Below, piece by piece: positions 22,021 to 32,335 of a stretch of 64,000 nt of DNA (position 1 is its first letter; every line of letters starts with the position of its first letter). Under the pieces are notes generated by a model. That model worked only from the letters and a program-made list of their open reading frames with translations. It was not told where the DNA came from and did not search any database. The DNA is from Bugula neritina. Taxonomy: Eukaryota > Bryozoa > Gymnolaemata > Cheilostomatida > Bugulidae. The DNA is taken from NCBI GenBank assembly GCA_964035545.1, contig OZ037765.1, positions 3,715,001 through 3,779,000 on the forward strand, written 5' to 3'. Made by a program: the position numbers and the translations under genes.

Positions 22021-23164
22021 TGATAAATTGATGACTGACGAGCAAGATTTAATAATTTATTTGAACTAAAAGGGAAACTAAATGATGTTAAATTTAACAA
22101 TAAGTTGATTTTTACACTAAGCTTCATCATTTCTACTTGAGTTTATCATTTTTAATACCGAAGTTAATGCTGAACATGTTGAAAGTTCAGAATAATACTT
22201 TATTCTTATACTACCATTATGATTCTATTTCACTTGGACTTGAAAGCATGCATTTGTAGAATGTAAACTACAGGATTGAAAATGAATCGGCCTTGAGGTC
22301 AAAGGTGAAGATCGTAGTAGGAACACAGAGTTATGTTACCCATAGAAATTTCTCGCCATGTGACTATCTCGTGGTCGAAAGCGTCTGCTCCGGGTCAAAA
22401 TATATGATTATTATACCACAGAGTGCAAAAACTACATCAAAGTTAAAATAGAATTACTCACACATTATGCCTAAAATTGCATTAGCAGCATCGGAATATT
22501 ATCAGTGCCTAAATTATATAGCAACATTATAGCTATTTGCTATTTACTACAGCTGATTTGCAATCCCAACTCTAGTTTACATATAGTCATGAACATAAAC
22601 AGCTACACCCAGAAATTACTAGATGTTTCAGACATGTATTATGACAAAGCAGTAAATCAAATTTTTAACTTTTTGTAAAACTAGTCATAAGATGAACCAA
22701 ATATTAATAATATTTGTGAGATAATATAATTAATTATGATACATCATTTGAAGCTTCCAGAGTAGCTTAATGTTTCCCACAGATCTGTTTATAAATATGC
22801 TGTTATAGTAATGAAAACAATGACTGCTTCCAAACTTTTATTAGAACACATATAAACTATTCCATAAAATCTTTAGCCTATGCAATTTATAACATATATA
22901 AACATAATATTGACATTATATTTTGTAAAAAGAAGGTTTGTTTTAAAGAAACTCCTGTGGTGTGATATTTGTTTATATAAATAAACAAGCTATTTACAAA
23001 ACATAGTAAAAATATCAGCTCTCTTCAAAAGTGGGCTCAATTCAACAATGATCTTTCAGGTAAAATATAGTAGCTAAAATATTGTGAACAATTCGATTTC
23101 AATATTTCAATTAACCTTATATTTTAGCACCAATTTGTTGCATGCAAAACACCTACCAGTTAAT

Positions 23165-23364
23165 TCATAATTGATTGTGTTTCTCTTTGCTTTCTGCTAC
23201 ATCCTGTTTCGATACAGGGAGTAAATAACCTTCTGCATCACATGATTGGCTGGCTTGTTGACCTCTGACATTGACAACTGAGTCATATTTGTGCTCATCT
23301 TTTTTAGTAGTGTTTAGCTCCGTATATAAGGTTGATGAGACAACTTGGTCTTCTGGTGTTTGCA
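23165..23364 (-). CDS. Ig receptor: cytoplasmic tyrosine cassette 3 and C-terminus
   Basis: The last exon runs from an AAAAG acceptor to TGA. It has TLYTELNTTKKDEHKYDSV, then a short tail with an extra tyrosine (EGYLLPVS). The shared length and phase of the three cassettes show exon duplication. Confidence 0.75.
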
Positions 23365-26300
23365 CTTTTGAAACAGAAGAAAATGATTGTATACAGCAAT
23401 TGGTTGAATTTTAGGCACAAATTATTATAACTAACATGACATAATTACAGATCTTAAAATATTGCCAAAGGCATTGAAAAAGCAAACTTAACTAAGACGA
23501 GTTAGAGTACACCATTATGAATCATTGAACATGAAATGAAGGCTTACTTTTCGATCTTTTAACATTGCTGACAGAATCATATTTATGTTCCTCATTGTTG
23601 ATGACTGAGAGCTCTGTATATGCTGCCGGGTCAGCATAAGCCTTTGATGTACCTGTGAATAGAATACAAAATTGTCAGTAGATTAGAATTCAGATTGATC
23701 ACAGCAGAAACATTCTGTAAAACATGAGATAAGTTCTCTAGAATTTTCTTAATTGTAATGCATTTATACCTACCTATATGTTCATAATAATAATAGAATA
23801 CTACTATACTATAAGATTATACATTGATTTGTGATATTGTGGGTTAATGTTGAATGCTATCATGTACTATTGACACACTCCAATTAGTGCCAACAAACGA
23901 TGGCTACAATAACTATCATACTCAGCCATGTTTATTTCTATCCACATTTTGGAGCACTTGAGAGGGCCTACTGTTACTTCTATAGTTAACCATAGTTGAA
24001 GGAACAAGGCATAGCTATAACTAAGATGTAAAACTATTTACTTCTGATGAGAAAAATTGAACTCACTTGCTGCCTGCTGTTTCATATCACCCACTGAGTC
24101 ATAGCAGTGTTCATCTCTTCTAACAGCTGACAGTTCTGTGTAGGTGAGAGAACTGGACTGAGCTGGAAGTTTAAGCTGATTTCCTGGACAGAAAGCATTG
24201 ACTTTTTTATAATACTAAATTAACTGTAATAAAGTACATATATTATATTAAAAGATTTATAAGTCATTGTAATGAAAAATATTGGTATATTTTTTTCATT
24301 TTGGGTTGCTTGCAGCTCTGATTAGTTTTGAGCCCTATTTAAACAAAACTCTACTCAACAATATAAATAGCAACTATTTCAAATTAGTATTATTTTTATT
24401 CTATTAAGCTTATTTGTTATATTATAGTATTTATGTGGAAAAACAACGTACTTCTGATCTTCAAAACATAAAATGCAAGGGCAGCATTCAAAATCAGTAA
24501 AATACAGCCTCCGGCCACGCCCCCTCCCACAGCAGCCATGTTGGTAGATTTAGAAGAGCAGAGGGTAGACAACTCTGGTATTGTGGCATAACGACTCCAT
24601 GTTATATTCCATGTAACTGTCACATTTTTTACTGCAGAAATATTATGAAAACCAAGTGTTTTATGACAAAAGTGTATTACTAGGGCAATATTACAAAAAT
24701 TTTGAACAGAAAAAAGCTTTAGTGTGTCATCACATAAATAACTTCAAACCAAAGAAAAAATCAAAAAGTTCTACATAGTTGATAAAGTATTACATAAAAC
24801 AAGTTTAATTACTCATATTAAAATTGATTGCAGATACCTCTATTACAATTAACATAGAGCTATACAAAGTCAGAAATTCATTTACATAAATCTAATAAGT
24901 GCATTTACTATAGTTTGAAAAAATGCTTTCACTTTTTTTAGCATTTTATACTAAATATGTTACTAACCTATTCCATTACCAGCTAGACAGCTTACTACCT
25001 CTTTGTTACCATCCGCTAAAGAACTTAAAATCAACTCTTCTGATTTCTCTGGAGCCATGATTCCTTGTCTCATCCATGAGAATGTAGTAAGGGGTGGGTT
25101 GGAGACCAACCGTTGAGAACAGTTTAGCTTATTTATAGACATATAAGGGTTGAACTCTTTTACGATTGGTTCATTAAATCCTGACTTGACATCAATATCT
25201 GTTAAATATAGATTTATGTCTGTTGCACTCTTTTATAAAACATAACATCATGTATTTTGTAATTGTAAATTTGAAACTATAATGAAATGATATATCAAGC
25301 AAACTTACACTTGGGTTTTCCACTCACTGACTTGTATGTATTTCCTCCCTTCCAATGAATGTGCATTCTATCAATACATAAAATACTCAGCCCTTCTCTG
25401 TCTGCTTTAGTAGGAGTGTATGTAGTGCCTGTAAATACCTGGTTTATATCTGCAACAGAAATATACATATGATAACAGGTATATGCTTATACATGTCTGA
25501 CACTCAAATACAGAATCAACCTACAGAAATTGTAAGAGACAGCATTTTGATATTTATGACAACCAATTATCCTAGTATTTAAAGTAATTCATATTTTATG
25601 CATGTGCGACTGCATGCATTGGTGTATATATATGGTTATATATGGTATATATAGGTTAAGGTATATACAGACGCGCACACAAACAGAGACATACACATGC
25701 ATAGGTTAACGTACTGTATATATAGGTCAAAATGCTGTATATATAGGTCAACATACTGTATATATAGGTCAACATGCTGTATATATAGGTCAACATGCTG
25801 TATATATAGGTCAACACACTGCATGTATAGGTCAACATACTGTATATATAGGTCAACATACTGTATATATAGGTCAACATACTGTATATATAGGTCAACG
25901 TACTGTATATATAGGTCAACGTACTGTATATATATGAAGACTTTGGACTGGCATCTGTCGAGTTACAATTAAATTTAAATTCTTCCCCTTCTATGAAATC
26001 TTCCGGGACATTCAGAGATATGCTGGAGGGAGCAACTAAAAGTTTACAAAACTGGTTGTATAGTTTAACAAAGTTTGTGAAACAGTAAAAGTGCAAAGAT
26101 TCAAAAATCTAATTAAGTCAAAAGTTTTGCGATAACATTTATTACAAGAAGGATATTAAAATTTTGATCATAAAATCAAATAGGTAAAATTTCTATGTGA
26201 CAGAGTGCAAAAAGATATTAAAGTTTATAGCATACATATATAACGTCTGATTCATGCTTTACCCAACCCATGAATTTTGCAGCACTGTTTTAAAGCAACC

Positions 26301-29300
26301 AAAATTAGCAAAAACTCTTTATCTTAATATTATATAACATAATGAATACCTTTTACTTGTGTAAGCTGCAGGACTGAGGAATTCAAGTTCCCTGATTGTC
26401 TGTCGTTCACTTCACAATGAAACTCTCCTCTCTTGCGTATATCTGTTATATTTACTTCTACATTTAGGAGGAAGTTATCTCTCCTGGTAGCAGACATTAA
26501 GCTACTCAGAGCGGGTCTAGAAATTCTCATACCAACCAGACCTTCAGTTTGCTGAGGTAGTATTATCCAGGTGTGTCTAGGTCTTTGTTTTCCTATTTTA
26601 TAGACTGTGGTCCCACTATTATACTGCAGATGTACTTGAGTTACATGGAAGAATCCTAAGACTGTACATCTGAAGGCAATCAGGTCATGTTGATAGAAAT
26701 CTGGACTCCCTTGCGAAACTGTGTTGATAAGAAGGGCTACAAAATGCAATACAGAATTTTAAAAGATACTACTTTTAGCTACACCACAAACTAAAACTTG
26801 CACTAATCTGTAATGTGCTTGTACCATCAACCAAGTTAGCTTAATCTAATTACCTGCTAATAAAATTATCGTAGTAGGAGTGGTGCAGTAAGATAGAGCG
26901 AGTGTCAGAAAATGTGGTGGTGCGTTTTAATGCAAACTATGTTTGGTGAAAATATTATTTTTGTCTATAATATAATTTTGACACAATTTATTTATTGATC
27001 TGCTATTAATAATAAGATGACTATATATTTGGTAGTGATTTAGTAGGATAGAGGAACTAGCTGTAGGAGGAGAAGGTAGAATTATATGATAGTGGTAAGG
27101 TTTCCAAACATTGATTTGTTGTGATTCCAAGAATAGCCTAAAGCAAAAGATTAAGGCAAGTCATAATCAGAATTAGAACTAAAGTTATATACCAAGTAAT
27201 ACGAATTCTTTCACTAACTTTTTACTGAGAAATAAAAATCATTTTTGAATTAAAAATTGTATTAATTAATGCATTACAAAAAAAAATTAATATTATTGCA
27301 ACATATTTCAAAACTTTTTGAAATAATTTAATCATAACTGTGAAGAACTAGTTTACTTACTTAGTGGGATCTTGGTGACTGATTTGTTAGTGTGACCCCC
27401 TCTCCAGTATTGGTGGTTAAGATCATAACAGGATAGATTTAAACCTTCCCTGTGGCTTTCATTTGATGTGAGTTTTGATTCTTCCACCACAATGCTATTG
27501 ACTCCTTTAAAAAAGAATGTATATTGACTAAATAATATATACAATGTATTTCATTTATTTTGCTTAACAAGAATGCAAACCAAACACCAATTGTAGACTA
27601 CTTACAACTTGTTGACTAAAATAGTATTTAAAACACTTGAATTTTGTTAATAAACTTTATTTAAAGCTTGTTTTTAAAAAAATTATCCTACACTTCTAGT
27701 CATACTTCATTTGTTACTTTTTTATTTAATTTATTTATTCTAGCAGCTGTTGTATATAAATTCAATAACAGCATCCAGTATTGGGACATATAAATGCCAC
27801 TTGATATGTTAGCTGCTTTGTAAGTAGTATGATGTGTTTTGTATATCAATTTCCTTAGTAGATAAATTGTACAACAATCCAGAGGTAATGTTGTATCACA
27901 TGAAGTACAACAGCAGTGAAATCATTTTGAAAATAGTTACATGATCTGGTACAAATAGGTGGCATTTTATTAAATATACAAGAATTTAAACTTAAATTGC
28001 ATTAGTCCACACTATAACATCAATGTTTTTGATTTTAACCTGCAGCATTAGCAATGACTGATATAACTTTATAATCAAAGATATCTTCACTAGACACTTA
28101 CTGTATTCATAGACTGACTTTGGGCTGGCATCTTTAGAAGTGCAATAAAACTCAAACTCTTGTCCTTCTATAATATGTGTTGGTGTGTTTAGAGTTATTT
28201 CTGTAGGGGCCTCTAGAATGTAAAAGGGGATATTCACATCAGCTACTTTTTCATCTCCACATTCTGTTTCATCACTAAATTGCTACAGATGCTACTCTCA
28301 ACATGCTCCTAAATTACTTGGTGGTTGATCAAAAAGACTTATCACTAAATTTATTACTCGGTCAGCGTGAACTGTTTTTTAACACACACACACATATTAT
28401 GGCAAAAGCTTTTATGCAACGAATTAAATTTGTAGGTGATTGATTTTAAAATAAACATCTTAGTAGTATATAGTATATAGTATTTAACTCAATTTTTCCA
28501 AAAGCTTTTGAGGTACTGTCTAATGACTAGTATTCCAATATAATTTGTAACTTTATATAATATGTTTATGTATGTAAATAACTAAAATGGCGCATAGCAA
28601 GTTATTGTAATGACATAACATATTATTTGCTATTTAAACACGTGACATGAATAGCAGAAGATGCATGATTTAAATGAATGAGCATAAAGATATATTTTGA
28701 GCTGAATCGAAAACATACTCTGACACAAAATGCTTAAAACAGCAACCTATTTCACACAGTTAATCAACATATAATATATATATAACTACAAAATAATTAC
28801 AGTTTAAACTTGGGTCTGAGCCAGAAAAATAATGCAAAGTTAGATCAAATTATATTAAAGAACAGTGAATTATAGAAGACAATGGCGGATGAAACCAGAG
28901 TAGCAGATGATGAGTGTAAGACATAGAGAGTAGTAGTAGTAGGTTTAGAGATGGATGACGTGGGACTCGAAGAATTATCTAAAATAAAAGTTTAAAGCAT
29001 CTAGTCACAACTTTAAAACTCAATAGAGCAAGACAAACTGTAGCAAAATCTGAAACTTTTAGCACACTTTTTAAATTACTTATAAGTACCTACTCTCTGT
29101 AACAGTGTAACTAATTCACGCGTGGTCTCAGTGACCACGATGTTGCCTAAAGTATTGTTTAGCGAAACATATTGAAATTTTCTATTTTAGACACTAAAAA
29201 CATCTAAAAACTAGCTATTTAACCACATGCAGTTTAGGTTAATAACTTAAATTTGACCACTACAATGACTGCAAATTGGGTAAACTTGTACAAACCACAA

Positions 29301-30205
29301 TGAGCAAAAAACCACCATTTTAAAGAATATTATATTAAAATTGTTAAGGCCATGTTGTATCCAGCTGCCAAGATTAAGATTAACATTGACAAGTTTATCA
29401 TATTATGGAAAACTTGTTAAAAAATTCTATTAGCTTTGCAAATGGTAAAAAACCGTAGTGACTATAGTGTTGGTAAAAACTCTTAAATATAAGAACCAAA
29501 TTTTTAACTAAAAAAATCTGATTGTTCTTCCAAAATTTCACTGATTATAATTGAAATCAAAATATTTACACAGACAAAAAATTTGCATAATTAACTAAAA
29601 AGTTAATTATTGTTGCAGTTGACATATTATTTTACAATTACCTCATCTGCCATAGTAGGTCTAATACCACAATTTTTTCAATACCCAAGTTCTTAAAGCT
29701 TCCTCAATTTAAAGCCAGCTTTTAAAAACAAGCTTTTACTGTAGGAATTTTTTATCTATTAAATGTGTTTAAGCTGTAGAAATGCTGGCGAGCTAACCTT
29801 TAATCTCCAAAATTTCAATTTCAGGGGACATAATTTCTCCAGCATGTGTGTCATAAAGCAGACATTGCAGGCTCCCTCTCACATTTTTGTCAGTTATTAC
29901 CATCTCGATGTAAAAAGTGATGTTTTCATTTGCTCCAAGATTGCCACAGTCATAGTTTTGGACTTGTATTCCTTCAATAGCAAACAAATCGTTGTCCTCA
30001 ATCAATTTTCTCCATTTGCCGCTATAAGTCCTGATGCATTCTATTGTATAAGCTTTCATACTGCTATTAAAAATTAAGTTTATTAGTTCTATATTTTTAT
30101 AACCAACAGCAGTGCATCTAATCTGTGTCACAGTATTAGCATAAAAATCTGGAGAACCTTGAGAGTTATGAGCAATTTCCAATGAAGTCTCCTGTTCTGG
30201 TGTCA
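23165..30205 (-). CDS. Ig-superfamily receptor with triplicated twin-tyrosine tail, 5'-partial
   Basis: Eleven exons on the minus strand: 30205-29798, 28212-28102, 27504-27361, 26736-26350, 26035-25925, 25449-25309, 25198-24968, 24631-24452, 24183-24067, 23652-23548, 23364-23165 (2135 nt, about 711 residues). Every intron between them is phase 1, the class typical of Ig exon shuffling. Order of parts: V-like Ig domain, split Ig domain, V-like Ig domain, split Ig domain, a further Ig domain, transmembrane helix, three tyrosine cassettes. The two V-like/split pairs are clear duplicates (GSPDFY near each start; IEG.EF.F.C...DASPKS in each split domain). The exon with the signal peptide, which must end in phase 1, was not found upstream of 30205. 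I know no orthologue. The architecture suggests a cell-surface recognition or immune-type receptor, which is inference. Confidence 0.75.
23548..23652 (-). CDS. Ig receptor: cytoplasmic tyrosine cassette 2
   Basis: A 35-codon 1-1 exon with AAYTELSVINNEEHKYDSV, the same YTEL-x9-YDSV layout as its neighbours. A further tyrosine (KAYADP) precedes it. Confidence 0.75.
24067..24183 (-). CDS. Ig receptor: cytoplasmic tyrosine cassette 1
   Basis: A 39-codon 1-1 exon containing LTYTELSAVRRDEHCYDSV, that is YxxL-x9-YxxV. The first tyrosine fits an ITIM/ITSM-like context (TxYxxL), and the pair fits a loosely spaced ITAM. The spacing of nine lies just above the usual six to eight. Confidence 0.75.
24452..24631 (-). 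CDS. Ig receptor: stalk and transmembrane exon
   Basis: A 60-codon 1-1 exon. A short glycosylatable stalk (NVTVTWNITWS) leads to a span running AAVGGGVAGGCILLILNAAL and on through AFYVL, followed by the basic stop KIR. The Gly-rich start resembles helix-packing segments. There is no charged residue inside the span of the kind used to recruit ITAM adaptors, fitting a receptor that carries its own signalling motifs. Confidence 0.8.
24968..25198 (-). CDS. Ig receptor: membrane-proximal Ig domain
   Basis: A 77-codon 1-1 exon with the three Ig landmarks in one exon: KLNCSQRLV (Cys), TTFSWMRQG (Trp) and NKEVVSCLAGNG (Cys). The spacing fits a C2-type domain. It has no duplicate in the window. Confidence 0.7.
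25309..25449 (-). CDS. Ig receptor: split Ig domain, second half, unit 2
   Basis: A 1-1 exon of 141 nt, from acceptor TTGCAG to donor AAGT/GTAAGT. It carries DREGLSILCIDRMHIHWKGG and a GNTYKSVSGKP end parallel to HTNKSVTKIP in unit 1. Confidence 0.65.
25704..25934 (-). repeat. 21-bp minisatellite built on a splice donor
   Basis: Eleven units of TATATATACAGTATGTTGAC+C read on the minus strand. Each is seven codons (YIYSMLT and variants) in the frame of the preceding exon, with no stop until 25656. Eight units hold ACAGT (GTACGT, GTATGT or GTGTGT), and three have GC in place of GT (units starting at 25725, 25767 and 25788 on the plus strand). Confidence 0.9.
25925..26035 (-). CDS. Ig receptor: split Ig domain, first half, unit 2
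   Basis: This exon has APSSISLNVPEDFIEGEEF, then FNCNSTDASPKSSYIY, and its first usable donor is ACA/GTACGT at 25925/25924. The donor lies inside the first unit of a 21-bp minisatellite that continues the open frame for another 11 units, so longer forms ending at later donors are possible. The 111-nt length to the first donor equals that of its paralogue 28212-28102. Confidence 0.65.
26350..26736 (-). CDS. Ig receptor: V-like Ig domain, unit 2
   Basis: A 129-codon 1-1 exon. It has VSQGSPDFYQHDLIAFRC (B-strand Cys), a middle segment RPRHTWIILPQ, and KRGEFHCEVND (F-strand Cys), with N-linked sites near its end. It is the homologue of exon 30205-29798. Confidence 0.7.
27361..27504 (-). CDS. Ig receptor: split Ig domain, second half, unit 1
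   Basis: A 48-codon 1-1 exon with HREGLNLSCYDLNHQYWRGG, where the Cys would pair with the one in the preceding exon. It is the homologue of 25449-25309 (DREGLSILCIDRMHIHWKGG). Confidence 0.6.
28102..28212 (-). CDS. Ig receptor: split Ig domain, first half, unit 1
   Basis: A 37-codon 1-1 exon reading APTEITLNTPTHIIEGQEF then FYCTSKDASPKSVYEY. It ends GAATACA before a GTAAGTG donor. It is the same length (111 nt) as 26035-25925. Unlike that copy, its donor is single and followed by ordinary intron. Confidence 0.65.
29798..30205 (-). CDS. Ig receptor: V-like Ig domain, unit 1
   Basis: A 136-codon 1-1 exon. It has SQGSPDFY near its start, then TQIRCTAVGY (B-strand Cys), KWRKL, and VRGSLQCLLYDTH (F-strand Cys), with N-glycosylation sites. 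It is the homologue of exon 26736-26350. It is the first exon recognised; the leader exon should lie upstream, beyond the palindrome. Confidence 0.65.
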
Positions 30206-30313
30206 CTAAAAACATAATATTTAAGATGAAGAACTATTATAGTGTAATCAAATGATAAAATTTCTATGTTATTAATATACACCAATGTAATAAAACAACC
30301 AAATTTAGTACTT

Positions 30314-30359
30314 CAAGAATTTTTTGTCATATAGTATACTATATGACAAAAAATTCTTG
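30314..30359. repeat. 46-bp perfect palindrome
   Basis: CAAGAATTTTTTGTCATATAG followed without a spacer by its exact reverse complement, centred at 30336/30337. Its last three bases overlap the start of the larger palindrome. Confidence 0.95.
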
Positions 30360-30586
30360 CCAATTCAAATTTTCATGTACATTAATTGGTAATGTTATAT
30401 CTCTAAAATTTTAAATCAAGTATAACTATAGTTATACTTGATTTAAAATTTTAGAGATATAACATTACCAATTGGTAATGTTATATCTCTAAAATTTTAA
30501 ATCAAGTATAACTATAGTTATACTTGATTTAAAATTTTAGAGATATAACATTACCAATTAATGTACATGAAAATTTGAATTGGCAA
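30357..30586. repeat. 230-bp perfect palindrome with nested palindromes
   Basis: Arms of 115 bp, with no spacer and no mismatch, meet at CCAA/TTGG (30471/30472). Each arm contains a further palindrome of about 88 bp centred on ACTA/TAGT. It lies just upstream of the first recognised Ig-receptor exon, presumably in its first intron. It could be a miniature inverted element inserted head to head, or a foldback assembly error. Confidence 0.95.
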
Positions 30587-31082
30587 TAATTTTACGATGA
30601 ACCTTTTCAAATTGCTCGGAAACAGGATATGTTTACAACCTAAAGAAAAATTGTATATTCAAACAAGCTGTGCTTCAACTTTAAAAAATTACGCTTATAG
30701 AACATGAACCTTATTTTTAAGATGTAAACTTCTAGAAATGGACAAATATTACCAATATTAAATAAACTGGTTTTATGTGGCTTGAAGCATTGCATTAAAG
30801 TCATGCTAAAAACTGCTTCGAATGATTTTATAGATTCACAGCTTATTGCTTAATGTGTAAGATCAGCTTTTAGTGGTACATTAGCCTGTGTAGTCAAATG
30901 TGTGGAGTAAACTCTTAGTCTAAATAAAGGGAATAATATTTAAAGCCGCAATAAATACATGAAAAGCAGTATTCAACTGCAGGTGAGGAATTTGAGGTAG
31001 CCTAAGATTGCTCAGAATATAAAAAACACAATTGGCCAAATATTAAAACTTTCAAATAAACATGTTTTTTGTAGAAATTTTT

Positions 31083-31153
31083 GCCTTCACTGCGAATCAA
31101 ACCTCAGACCTCCAACTTACAAGCCAAAGTGCTAACCATTATACTATGGGAGC
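31083..31153 (-). mobile_element. tRNA-derived SINE head (Thr-like)
   Basis: The minus strand reads GCTCCCATAGTATAATGGTT (A-box-like), an anticodon loop CTTGTAA, and GGTTTGATTC (B-box). The acceptor ends do not pair, so this is not a working tRNA gene. Confidence 0.6.
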
Positions 31154-32195
31154 TTCTGAGAAACCACAACACAACACTGCCTAGCAACTCATAAGTAACA
31201 AAGTGAAGTCACACCTCCAGGTTCTCATTATAGAATATGTTAAAAAAGTTTTGTTCTTAAATTAGAAATAGCAGCTGACAGACAGGCACAGCATGTGAAA
31301 CACTCACTGTAAATACTAAACTTGCTGCATGACTTTATAGTTTCTAAGGGGAAACTCTCTGTATGCAAGGCTACAACCTGGTTACTAGCTATTAACATTC
31401 TTCAAAACTTCTTATTTTCTAATTGAACAGAGTTTAAATTTACTATAAAAATGCAATAATTAAATATCAGCAATTATTATATGGAGCAAATGTTTCAGAT
31501 ATACAAGCACAGCATTTATACTTGACTAATGGTTAAGTTTCAAGCTAAGTTTATTATAAATGATAAAAGCTTCAGGATAAAGCTTGTTCCTAATAATCAT
31601 AGAGTAGCTTTATTGCAGTATTTATAGTATGAAAAACTGAAGTCTAAAACCAACACAGTGCAAGTAATATTCTGTTAAAATTGTACTCCAGTTAGAGACT
31701 GCGTATGCTGCTGCCTAGCTTTGATACTTATATAATCAGATTCCAATATTATTAGGGCAGGGACAACAATAAATATTCTTTATAATATAATCACAATTAG
31801 ATAAGGGCATAAGCTATCATGGAGATAGCTATCTGTTTACTCATAGGTTATTAAAAAGCTTTAAAAGTAAAACTATCATCAATAAACTTCTCAAAACGAC
31901 ATTACTGTAGTGTTTGACTGAAAGTAGAACTGCAAAAGTTTTGTGGAAGTTTAAGTTATCCAAGTTTGGAAAAAACCTTCTGTCTAAATGTCATACAATG
32001 CAGCATGCAGATAAATGCATAACAGAGCTTTCAGAAAAAGTTGAAATTTGTTAAAAAAGCACATGAAGCTATATATTCACTTGTCTCTTTAATCAAGTGA
32101 AAGGTTATATTATACTTGCTTGTTGTAAACAGTAGATCTAGCTATAAACAAAATTTCACAATTTATTAGTACATTACACCTTTAACTTATAGAGA

Positions 32196-32335
32196 GCAGC
32201 TGTAGTTTAGGGGTCAGCTAAAGCACCGGCTTGGTAAACCAGTAGTCATGGGTTTGAGCCCCAGTAAAGGCTAATGGCGATGTTAGGAAGAGCATCCAGT
32301 CATAGTTACTCCTGTGTCGAATATAAATAAGTCCT
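32196..32335 (+). mobile_element. tRNA-derived SINE with conserved body motif
   Basis: A tRNA-like head (GCAGCTGTAGTTTAGGGGTC; B-box GGGTTTGAGCCCC) is followed by TGGCGATGTTAGGAAGAGCA and TCCAG. To my recollection that central motif is shared by several invertebrate SINE families. The tail after about 32335 is not defined. Confidence 0.6.

Larger units (their letters stand above)
19909..23164. other. Intergenic region between VARP-like gene and Ig receptor
   Basis: No exon was recognised. It must hold the promoter and 5' UTR of the minus-strand VARP-like gene and the 3' UTR of the Ig receptor. It contains a 21-base C run (20692-20712), a low-complexity tract of TAT/TAG/TAA triplets (about 21200-22020), and a more GC-rich patch at 22290-22400. 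A reverse AATAAA at 22842-22837 could serve the Ig receptor transcript. Confidence 0.6.

Noticed and set aside
25697-25972. Plus-strand frame of CIYRSTY repeats
   Set aside because: It is the antisense reading of the 21-bp minisatellite. The minus frame is the one continuous with a real exon.
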